The position numbers and the translations under genes are program-made. The notes below the pieces were generated by a model. That model made no database searches. It was not told where the DNA came from and saw only the letters and a program-made list of their open reading frames with translations. DNA of 51,713 nt. It comes from an uncultured Oscillospiraceae bacterium (GTDB lineage Bacteria > Bacillota_A > Clostridia > Oscillospirales > Acutalibacteraceae). The stretch is taken from assembly GCA_910589395.1 (NCBI GenBank), contig CAJUTL010000007.1:1-51713 (forward strand), given 5' to 3'. This document shows positions 8,580 to 15,349 of this stretch, piece by piece (position 1 is the stretch's first letter; every line of letters starts with the position of its first letter).

Positions 8580-8624
8580 TAGTAATGATTCCTACTTTAC
8601 AAACGGAAAACCCTGTGTTATACT
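8580..8624 (+). promoter_or_regulatory. perR-rubrerythrin promoter with PerR box
   Basis: The promoter is TTTACA (8596-8601), 17-bp spacer, TATACT (8619-8624). Immediately upstream, 8580-8594 reads TAGTAAT-G-ATTCCTA, a 7-1-7 inverted repeat with one mismatch and the exact geometry of PerR boxes in Bacillus. The position predicts autoregulation of perR and peroxide induction of the downstream rubrerythrin. Confidence 0.75.
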
Positions 8625-8664
8625 TGGCCTTGTAAGGCAAAGAAAACACAAAGGAGGGGAAGCC

Positions 8665-9093
8665 GTGGCAAAGCGGGAAAATTTCAGCCAAAAGCGGGTA
8701 GCTATCTTGAACACGCTGCGGGGAACCACGGTGCATCCTACCGCGGAGTGGGTTTATACCACGCTGCAGCCCCAGTACCCGGACCTGAGTCTGGGTACTG
8801 TGTATCGGAATCTGAAGCGCTTCTGCGCGGAAGGACGGGCTGTCAGCGTAGGAGTCATCAACGGCCAGGAGCATTTTGACGGCACCGTGATGCCCCATGC
8901 CCATTTTATCTGTACGAAATGCGGCGCTGTACTGGACGTGCAGAAAGATTTCTTCGGCCCGGAGAAGCTGAGGCAGCTTTCCCAGCATACCGGACAGAGG
9001 ATAGAAAGCGCCTGCGTGACCTTCCGGGGCGTTTGTGAAAGCTGTCAGAAAAAAGAGTCAGGCGAAATGCAGGCCGGGTTTCCGGCCCAATAA
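8665..9093 (+). CDS. perR: PerR-type peroxide-responsive repressor (Fur family)
   Basis: This 142-residue Fur-family protein has a winged helix at the N-terminus (HPTAEWVY, LSLGTVYRNL) and a dimerisation/metal domain after it. PerR-type regulatory-metal ligands are all present: the His of VHPTAE (equivalent to Bacillus His37), the Asp in EHFDG, the two His of PHAH, and the Asp of AVLDV. The structural zinc site is given by CTKC and CESC. Start is GTG at 8665 after AAGGAGGGG. The rubrerythrin gene follows 22 bases later on the same transcript and a PerR box precedes the promoter, so the assignment to PerR rather than Fur or Zur is well supported by context. Confidence 0.88.
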   Translation: MAKRENFSQKRVAILNTLRGTTVHPTAEWVYTTLQPQYPDLSLGTVYRNLKRFCAEGRAVSVGVINGQEHFDGTVMPHAHFICTKCGAVLDVQKDFFGPEKLRQLSQHTGQRIESACVTFRGVCESCQKKESGEMQAGFPAQ

Positions 9094-9115
9094 AAATATT
9101 TGGAGGTACTAAGTT

Positions 9116-9658
9116 ATGAAAAAGTTTGTCTGCACCATTTGCGGCTATGTGTATGAAGGGGACGCCGCTCCCGAAAAGTGCCCTGTCTGCGGCGCCGCCG
9201 CGGAGAAGTTCAACGAGCAGTCCGGCGATATGAGCTGGGCCGCGGAGCATGTAGTGGGCGTTGCCAAGGGCGTGGACGAGAAGATCCTGCAGGGTCTGCG
9301 GGAAAACTTCCAGGGCGAGTGCACCGAGGTTGGTATGTATCTTGCCATGGCCCGTGTAGCCCATCGCGAGGGCTATCCTGAAATCGGCCTGTACTGGGAG
9401 AAGGCCGCCTGGGAAGAGGCCGAGCATGCCGCCAAGTTTGCCGAGCTTCTGGGCGAGGTGGTCACCGATTCCACCAAGAAGAACCTGGAGATGCGCGTAG
9501 AGGCCGAAAACGGCGCTACCATGGGCAAAACCGAGCTGGCCAAGCTGGCCAAGGCCCAGAATCTGGACGCGATCCATGATACCGTCCACGAGATGGCCCG
9601 GGACGAGGCTCGCCACGGCAAGGCCTTCAAGGGTCTGCTGGAGCGGTACTTTAAGTAA
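9116..9658 (+). CDS. Reverse rubrerythrin (rubredoxin domain at N-terminus)
   Basis: This 180-residue protein begins with a rubredoxin-like iron site (Cys6, Cys9, Cys22, Cys25 in CxxC-x12-CxxC). A four-helix di-iron domain follows, with the ligands visible in ECTEVGMY, EEAEH, the Glu of VEAENGAT and DEARH. In classical rubrerythrin the rubredoxin domain is C-terminal; this swapped order is that of the 'reverse' rubrerythrins of Clostridia, which act as NADH-dependent peroxide and oxygen reductases through partner reductases. It is the second gene of a PerR-controlled operon and is followed by a strong terminator. The function is cytoplasmic oxidative-stress defence in an anaerobe. Confidence 0.93.
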   Translation: MKKFVCTICGYVYEGDAAPEKCPVCGAAAEKFNEQSGDMSWAAEHVVGVAKGVDEKILQGLRENFQGECTEVGMYLAMARVAHREGYPEIGLYWEKAAWEEAEHAAKFAELLGEVVTDSTKKNLEMRVEAENGATMGKTELAKLAKAQNLDAIHDTVHEMARDEARHGKAFKGLLERYFK

Positions 9659-9686
9659 GAGATCCTCTGCTGATCCAGTGCTTTTT

Positions 9687-9722
9687 GAGAGGGAACAGGA
9701 AAGCCTGTTCTCTCTTTTTTTA
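9687..9722 (+). terminator. Intrinsic terminator after rubrerythrin
   Basis: Stem GAGAGGGAACAGG / CCTGTTCTCTC with a 4-base loop, followed by a run of seven to eight T. Confidence 0.9.
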
Positions 9723-9827
9723 TGTTTGCTTGGAAATATACGGACGGAAACAATGGTTTGATAGTGGAAGCATTTGCAAACTTGATCATCAGCCCAAACT
9801 CTCTCCATAGGAAGTGAATTCATCATT

Positions 9828-12401
9828 TTACAATGATTCCTCTCTCTTTACCCGCTCGGTCAATGACGATTTTGTCACTATGCGATAGGAAAGCTCAGCC
9901 GCCACAGCACCTAGAACAAAAAGCAGAAGCAGGATCCCCACCGCTGGCATAGATATCGCAGAAAATTTCACGTCGAATACCTGCGCCAGCAGCGTGTTGG
10001 ATAAAGCAGACCCAACTGCAAAGGCTGCAAGTCCAAACACCCCGCCCACGCTGTTTTCATACAGCAGCATCAAACGAAGCTGTGTGTGGGTCATACCCAC
10101 CGTTTCCAGCATGGCGAACTCCCGCCGCCGCTGGACGGTAGAGGTAAGGGCGCTATTGACCATGTTCATCAGCCCAATCAAAAAGATGATCCCGCACAGG
10201 CTGTACCCTGTAAGTTGAATGGCACCAAGCCGTTCCTGCAATTCTATCATGTCGGTGAGTTTGCCTCCAACAAGATACTCGAACCTTGTGTCGCCAGAGC
10301 CCACGCCGCGCCTCTCCGTCAAGGCCTGTACCTCTTCCAGAAGTGCGTCCGACCTGCCCTCTTTTGCGTTCACAAGCACCTTGAATACCGCCGCGTCCGG
10401 GAACTCCCTCTCAAAGACGTTCTCGGGCAGCAGGAAAAACACTTGCTCCTCGCCGGCGGTATTCACCATGGGACTACTCTCGCAAATCTCCGCCAGCGCC
10501 GTCCAAAGGCCGGCAGACAGATCAGCGGGGGCAACTTCATATTCTCCTTTTAAGCTATCTGAGGAAAGCACCTCCCCGGAGGAAAACTGAAAATCCGGAA
10601 AGATCTGCTCCTCCTCTTTCGTGTAAACGCACAGCACGTGTCTGCCGTCGTACAGTTCCTCTCCGTCATAGCAAACCGGCTTGCGTCCGTTCTCCCGAGA
10701 CACGACAATGTACTGGCAGAGCTCGTCGGGAATGGAGAGAACGGCGGTTTTTATTCTGCCGCTGTCAAGAATACTCTGGTATGCCTCCCGCACCTGCGCC
10801 CACTCATATTCTGTCTCTTGCGCCAGAAACGAGCGAAGCCTCTCTTCCAGGCTGGGAGAAATATCTGCCTCTACCTTCCCAAAACGCAGAAACTGCATTT
10901 CCTCCACGTTTTCAGAGTTGGCAAGGCTCTCAATCATATCCGGCTCCACCGCAATGAATTTTGAGATATGGGTCAGCGCCTCGGGGATAAGGCCAGTGTG
11001 GTTCCCGTCCGACAGCCCCAGCTCCACATCGAACATTCCAACTGGTTCGATGTTAGCAATAGCGTCCGTGAACCCGCCTACTATCACAAAAAGCAGCACG
11101 GACACCATCGCCGAAAGCGAAGTCACCAGCATTCGCCCCCGGCTTCGGCGCAGCCCCGCCATAGCAAGGCTCCTGGGGGAGGCAGGGGCCTCCCGGCGCT
11201 TTTCCTTTTTGGGCGCTTTGTTCTCCGGCTCAGCCGATACCGACTGTATGGGCGTCATTTTCTTGATACGCGTAAGGGGCCGCAGCGCCGAGAAGAACAG
11301 GGTAAACAGAGTAAGCCCCCCGCTGAGCAGAGCGATTATCGGGCTGAACCGGTAGGGCAGCACCTCCCCGCTCATGCTCATAAAGATAGGGGAGAGAAGC
11401 TTGAATCCGATAAAATACCCCGCTACCAGACCCACCGGCAGCGCCCCGCAGGCGATAAGCCCAGTCTGCGCGAGAGTCAGCTTTTTCATCTGCCAATGCG
11501 TCATTCCAATCACTTTCAGCAGCCCAAAGGCGCGCATATCCTGGGTCAGCGCGATGGAATAGATGTTGTAGATGAGCAGGAACGCCGCGAAAAACAGCAC
11601 CCCTATCACCAGGAGTATCAGCAGGACGGTGCCCGGCTGGAGGAAGATGCCCAAATCCGCCCCTACATAGGCGTTGTTGATTTGCGTGCGCTGCTCCTCA
11701 CCGGGGACCTCCCACGGGGACAACCGCTCCATGACCGCGTTCAATCGCTGGTCTATTCCAAAGCTGCTGTGAAAGTTCATCATGACGCTCAGTTCCAATT
11801 CCTCCGCCACGTGCTCTCCATACAGCGCCACCGCCGGGGACGGCCTATCTGCATAGCCGCGATAGAAACCGGAGACAATGTAGATTCTCTCCCTTGCCAT
11901 CGGCTCCGCAGACTCCCTGCCCATAATGAAAAACCTGACCTTGTCGCCAATGGAAAGCGTAGGAAACGCTTCCCGGCAGAGCAGGATCTGATCCGCCGCT
12001 TGGGGAAACCGCCCCTCGGTCATTGTCATAAAAAGGTGCGGCAGAGCTTTCTCCCTGTCCACAAAAGCCACCCCAAACCCTTGCTCCGCGCTATTCGCCT
12101 CTGCCGGTTCCTCCCAAAGCACAGGAGCAAAGGATACCGAAAATGTCTCTGAAACCTCGGGGGCGCTTTGAATTTCCTCCCGTAAGGCTTCCCCGGAAAT
12201 AGAATATCCGGTATCAACAATTAACGCATGGCAATCGGAGGTAAACGCCAACATTTTAGAAAGCTGTATGGAATCCAAAGTGCAGTGGACAAAGCTGATC
12301 ACCGTCATGTACAGCACCGTGGTGAGCACCACCGCCACAGCCACGAAGCTGGCGCGAAGCCGGTGGGAGCTTATCTGCAAGCGTGCAAGTCGAAAAATCA
12401 T
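9828..12401 (-). CDS. ABC transporter permease, FtsX/MacB type, double-FtsX large subunit
   Basis: This 857-residue membrane protein has an N-terminal helix (about 15-37), a ~225-residue extracytoplasmic domain, three helices (about 260-390), a Lys-rich cytoplasmic stretch, and a second helix (about 425-445). A second extracytoplasmic domain and three C-terminal helices (about 735-850) complete it. This duplicated FtsX layout is found in transporters of the LolCE/MacB superfamily that act on antimicrobial peptides or envelope lipids. Its first codons overlap the end of the ATPase gene by four bases. The operon sits directly downstream of a two-component system, so a role in sensing or resisting envelope-active compounds is likely but not shown by sequence. 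Confidence 0.88.
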   Translation of the reverse strand: MIFRLARLQISSHRLRASFVAVAVVLTTVLYMTVISFVHCTLDSIQLSKMLAFTSDCHALIVDTGYSISGEALREEIQSAPEVSETFSVSFAPVLWEEPAEANSAEQGFGVAFVDREKALPHLFMTMTEGRFPQAADQILLCREAFPTLSIGDKVRFFIMGRESAEPMARERIYIVSGFYRGYADRPSPAVALYGEHVAEELELSVMMNFHSSFGIDQRLNAVMERLSPWEVPGEEQRTQINNAYVGADLGIFLQPGTVLLILLVIGVLFFAAFLLIYNIYSIALTQDMRAFGLLKVIGMTHWQMKKLTLAQTGLIACGALPVGLVAGYFIGFKLLSPIFMSMSGEVLPYRFSPIIALLSGGLTLFTLFFSALRPLTRIKKMTPIQSVSAEPENKAPKKEKRREAPASPRSLAMAGLRRSRGRMLVTSLSAMVSVLLFVIVGGFTDAIANIEPVGMFDVELGLSDGNHTGLIPEALTHISKFIAVEPDMIESLANSENVEEMQFLRFGKVEADISPSLEERLRSFLAQETEYEWAQVREAYQSILDSGRIKTAVLSIPDELCQYIVVSRENGRKPVCYDGEELYDGRHVLCVYTKEEEQIFPDFQFSSGEVLSSDSLKGEYEVAPADLSAGLWTALAEICESSPMVNTAGEEQVFFLLPENVFEREFPDAAVFKVLVNAKEGRSDALLEEVQALTERRGVGSGDTRFEYLVGGKLTDMIELQERLGAIQLTGYSLCGIIFLIGLMNMVNSALTSTVQRRREFAMLETVGMTHTQLRLMLLYENSVGGVFGLAAFAVGSALSNTLLAQVFDVKFSAISMPAVGILLLLFVLGAVAAELSYRIVTKSSLTERVKREESL

Positions 12402-13081
12402 ATAGACCCCTCCCCGCTGTCAGACACGATGCGTCCGTCCTCAATACGGATGCGCCGGGAGGTCATTTGCGCCAGCTCCTCGTTATGAGTGATCATCACG
12501 ATAGTCTGTGAGAGCTCCCTGTTTAGTTTCTCAAGAAGGAGCATAACTTCCAGGCTGGTTTTGCTGTCGAGGTTTCCGGTAGGCTCGTCCGCCAGGACAA
12601 TGTGGGGCTTTGTAGCCAGCGCCCGGGCAATCGCCACCCGCTGCTGCTGGCCGCCGGAGAGCTGGGAGGGCATGGAGTAGCGCTTTTCGTAGATACCCAG
12701 GGTGGAAAGAAGCTGAGATATTCCCTCCGGGTCGGCTTTCATTTTGTCCAACCCCAGGGGAAGCACCACGTTTTCCCAGACATTCAGGCCGGGGATAAGG
12801 TTGTAGTTCTGGAACACGAAGCCAATATAGCGCCGCCTAAAGACTGTCAGCTTATCGGGCTTCAGGGAGTAGAGATCCGTGCCGTCGATGGTAACTTTGC
12901 CCTCGGTGGGGATATCGATGCCGCCAAGCAGATGCAGAAGCGTACTCTTGCCGCTGCCGCTGGAACCTACCACAGAGACGAACTCACCGCGCTCCACGGA
13001 CAGGGTTACCCCGTCCAGGGCGCGCAGCGTGTTTTCACCGCTCCCATAAATCTTTGTCAGTCGATCCGTTTGTATCAGCAT
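12398..13081 (-). CDS. ABC transporter ATP-binding protein, MacB/LolD type
   Basis: This 227-residue ATPase has Walker A GSSGSGKST (residues 39-47), Q-loop VFQNYNL, signature LSGGQQQR, Walker B IVLADEPTGNLD and H-loop THNEELA. The NLD ending after Walker B is typical of the MacB/LolD/FtsE group that drives FtsX-type permeases by mechanotransmission. It is the first gene after a regulated promoter and overlaps the permease gene by four bases, so the two make one transporter. Confidence 0.95.
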   Translation of the reverse strand: MLIQTDRLTKIYGSGENTLRALDGVTLSVERGEFVSVVGSSGSGKSTLLHLLGGIDIPTEGKVTIDGTDLYSLKPDKLTVFRRRYIGFVFQNYNLIPGLNVWENVVLPLGLDKMKADPEGISQLLSTLGIYEKRYSMPSQLSGGQQQRVAIARALATKPHIVLADEPTGNLDSKTSLEVMLLLEKLNRELSQTIVMITHNEELAQMTSRRIRIEDGRIVSDSGEGSI

Positions 13082-13110
13082 AATTTGTGCCCTTTCTTTG
13101 ATTTTTGCCT

Positions 13111-13166
13111 ATTATAGCAAACGAATCTTTCAGGGACGTAACGAAATCTTTCAGTTTTGAAAGATT
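13111..13166 (-). promoter_or_regulatory. Transporter promoter with response-regulator-type repeats
   Basis: Leftward -10 TATAAT at 13116-13111 has no good -35. Upstream of it the nonamer TGAAAGATT (on the minus strand) occurs at 13153-13145 and 13132-13124, exactly 21 bp apart. A third copy in inverted orientation at 13158-13166 pairs with the first around a 4-base spacer. Direct repeats two helical turns apart over a missing -35 fit activation by the OmpR-type regulator encoded just upstream. Confidence 0.6.
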
Positions 13167-13168
13167 CT

Positions 13169-14122
13169 CTATTCAGCGGGCAGAAAAATGCTGAACCGGC
13201 ACCCTCCGCCCTCCCGGTTTTCGCAGAATACCCGGCCCCCTTGTGCCTGCACGATCATACGGCAGAGGGTAAGGCCGATTCCAACGCCGGAAGCATTCCG
13301 AGTCGTCTTACCACGATAAAACCGTTTCCAAATTTCTGGCAGTTCTTCCTCCGGTATGCCGGGGCCCTCGTCGAGAATATCCAGCCGGATATACCTGTCA
13401 TACCGCTGGGCCGCAATCTCTATCTTCGAGCCCCCCGGCGCATATTTGACGGCGTTGTCAAGAATCGCGCCCATTGCTTCGGCGGTCCAGCGCGGGTCGA
13501 ATACGGCGGTCAGGTCCTGAGGGATTTCCGCGGAGAGCGCTATGCTTTTGCTTCCAGCTTCGGGCACAACGGCTGATAGTGCCTGGGCCGCCAGAGTCTC
13601 TACAGAATTCTCAACTGGGTGCACGTTTTCCTCAATGAGCCCGCCCTCACAGCGGGAGAGTTTTACAAGCGCGTCCAGAAGAAAAACCAGCTTGTTCGTC
13701 TGCTGAACGATTGCCGTGGATTCGGGGGAGTCCGGCAACAGCTCGGCGTACATTTTAGCGGCAGTTAGGGGAGTTTTGCACTGGTGAGCAATGTCGGAGA
13801 CCAGCGCCGCCAGGTTGCGGTAGCTCTCGGTAACGCGCCGGTCCCGCGTTTCCTCCTCACCGCGTTTCAGCCTGAGCTGCCGCGCAAGCGGTGCAATCTC
13901 CCTTTCTGAAACCGTGAAATTATCTTTACCCTCCAATGTCTTTTGCACATCGCCCAGCAGCCTTTGTCTCCGCATTTTTTCATACAGCGCAAAGGCCACG
14001 GCAATAAAGCCTGAAAGTGCCGCATAGCAGACAGTTGGCCAGATGCTGCCCACGTAAAGACCATTCACAATGCAAAACACCACGGTCAGAATGAGCCAAA
14101 TAACGATGAAAAGCAATGTCAT
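13169..14122 (-). CDS. Sensor histidine kinase, short-input (intramembrane-sensing) type
   Basis: This 317-residue protein has two closely spaced N-terminal membrane helices (about 3-21 and 25-47), so there is almost no extracytoplasmic sensor. A short linker and DHp helix carry phospho-acceptor His113 in IAHQCKTPL. The HATPase domain has N-box ILDNAVKYAPGG, G1 DEGPGIPEEE, F-box WKRFYRG and G2 GVGIGLTLC. This layout is typical of kinases that sense through a partner ABC transporter. It overlaps the response regulator gene by four bases (ATGA), and the transporter operon follows 87 bases after its stop. Confidence 0.93.
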   Translation of the reverse strand: MTLLFIVIWLILTVVFCIVNGLYVGSIWPTVCYAALSGFIAVAFALYEKMRRQRLLGDVQKTLEGKDNFTVSEREIAPLARQLRLKRGEEETRDRRVTESYRNLAALVSDIAHQCKTPLTAAKMYAELLPDSPESTAIVQQTNKLVFLLDALVKLSRCEGGLIEENVHPVENSVETLAAQALSAVVPEAGSKSIALSAEIPQDLTAVFDPRWTAEAMGAILDNAVKYAPGGSKIEIAAQRYDRYIRLDILDEGPGIPEEELPEIWKRFYRGKTTRNASGVGIGLTLCRMIVQAQGGRVFCENREGGGCRFSIFLPAE

Positions 14123-14781
14123 GTTCTGTCACCTACCCACATATATCCCAGTCCGTAAATGGTACTGATGCTTTTCTCACCCAGCCGCCTCCGCAAACGG
14201 CTGACTGTAACGGACAGCGCATTCTCGTTGAGCTCCTCACCGCCCTCCCAGAGAGCGTCGGTGAGCACCGCCCGAGACAGCACATTGCCCGCGTTTTTCA
14301 CCAGTACCGCCAGCAGCTTGTATTCCGTGGAACCAAGAGATACTCTTGTGCCGTCTACAAAAAAATCCAACGATGTAAAATCGAACCGGTACCGCCGGTC
14401 TACATACAAATCGCTTCGCTTTTCTGTGCGCTCCAGCAGGGCGGCAATGCGTTCCCGAAGCACCATCAGGGAAAAGGGCTTTTTCACATAATCACAGGCA
14501 CCGGCACGAAACGCTGCCACTTCGTCAATTTCCGAATCACGCACGGTAAGGAACATGACCGGGATTGATGTCCCCTGCATAAGCTTCCGGCAGAAGTCAA
14601 TTCCATTTCCGTCGGGAAGATTACAGTCGAGAAGCATTAAATCAAAATGTTCTGCCTGTAAGTATCGTTTCGCAGATGCTAAATCTCCTGCACCTACTGT
14701 GCCCAAGATATCCGAAGAAAGCGACCTGCATAGACCTGCGCGGATAGTTTCGTCATCTTCAACGATTAGAATTCTTTTCAT
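14119..14781 (-). CDS. OmpR-family response regulator
   Basis: This 220-residue protein has a receiver domain with acidic pair Glu8-Asp9-Asp10, phospho-acceptor Asp52 (LLDCNLPDG), Thr79 and Lys101 (KKPFS). The C-terminal winged helix (about 125-220) has the family's LGSTEYKLL and SVTVSRLRRRLGE. I chose ATG at 14781 because AAGGAGAG stands nine bases upstream; upstream in-frame ATGs have poor spacing. The gene starts inside the 3' end of a small HTH gene. Its targets are probably the repeats at 13124-13166 ahead of the ABC transporter. Confidence 0.94.
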   Translation of the reverse strand: MKRILIVEDDETIRAGLCRSLSSDILGTVGAGDLASAKRYLQAEHFDLMLLDCNLPDGNGIDFCRKLMQGTSIPVMFLTVRDSEIDEVAAFRAGACDYVKKPFSLMVLRERIAALLERTEKRSDLYVDRRYRFDFTSLDFFVDGTRVSLGSTEYKLLAVLVKNAGNVLSRAVLTDALWEGGEELNENALSVTVSRLRRRLGEKSISTIYGLGYMWVGDRT

Positions 14782-15022
14782 GTGCATTCTCTCCTTGCTC
14801 TGCGGCATCTTTTTCGTCCTTGTTTGTAGTTGGTTTGTGGTTTTTATATCTTTTGTCCATGGGTTTTTTCGCGTTCTTTGGTGTTAGCCAAACCCGGCTT
14901 AAATGCACAACACTCTCCATGCGGCTTTCCGAACAAAGAATTTGAATCCGGCGCTGGGAAATCCCCCATAGCTTTGCCGCTTCCTGTACCGTTATGTAGT
15001 CAAATATTTTCCGTTTCTCCAT
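14759..15022 (-). CDS. Small helix-turn-helix DNA-binding protein (excisionase/MerR-like fold)
   Basis: This 87-residue protein has a predicted HTH at residues 8-50 (ITVQEAAKLWGISQRRIQIL, then a wing with VVHLSRVWLT). It ends in a highly charged Lys/Asn/Glu tail. Single-domain proteins of this kind are common in Clostridia and are annotated only as DNA-binding. The stop codon lies 23 bases inside the response regulator gene, so the two are translationally coupled and share the promoter at 15040-15068. It may add a second regulatory input to the two-component operon; function unknown. Confidence 0.75.
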   Translation of the reverse strand: MEKRKIFDYITVQEAAKLWGISQRRIQILCSESRMESVVHLSRVWLTPKNAKKPMDKRYKNHKPTTNKDEKDAAEQGENAHEKNSNR

Positions 15023-15039
15023 ATAGCAGCCTATAGAGC

Positions 15040-15068
15040 ATTATAATCGTTCAACCGAATAAAATCAA
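15040..15068 (-). promoter_or_regulatory. Promoter of the HTH-regulator-kinase operon
   Basis: Leftward TTGATT (15068-15063), 17-bp spacer, TATAAT (15045-15040). The rest of 15069-15270 is AT-rich with no recognised gene. It contains a small palindrome around ATCCACGTGGAT (about 15142-15153). Confidence 0.65.
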
Positions 15069-15270
15069 CAAATTATCAGTGAGTATTGTAAATCAGTTGA
15101 AAAACCTTTGAATCCCATGGAAAGGTAACGAGTGAATAAAATATCCACGTGGATTTTACACAACAATGGAGGAACTAAATATAACTATCAATGCTGTCCA
15201 TGAGAATACATCTGTGCCTATTCTATAGATTCTCTCTCTGGTGATGCAAGTTATGTGCTTTATTTTGTTG

Positions 15271-15299
15271 GTGACAGGCGAAGGGTTTTCTGATACAAT
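15271..15299 (+). promoter_or_regulatory. Promoter of the SLH surface protein gene
   Basis: GTGACA (15271-15276), 17-bp spacer, TACAAT (15294-15299) preceded by TGA. The gene begins 51 bases further on. Confidence 0.6.
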
Positions 15300-15349
15300 G
15301 CTTATAGCGTTATTTGACAAGAGCAAATGGATGTTACGGGAGGAAAGTG

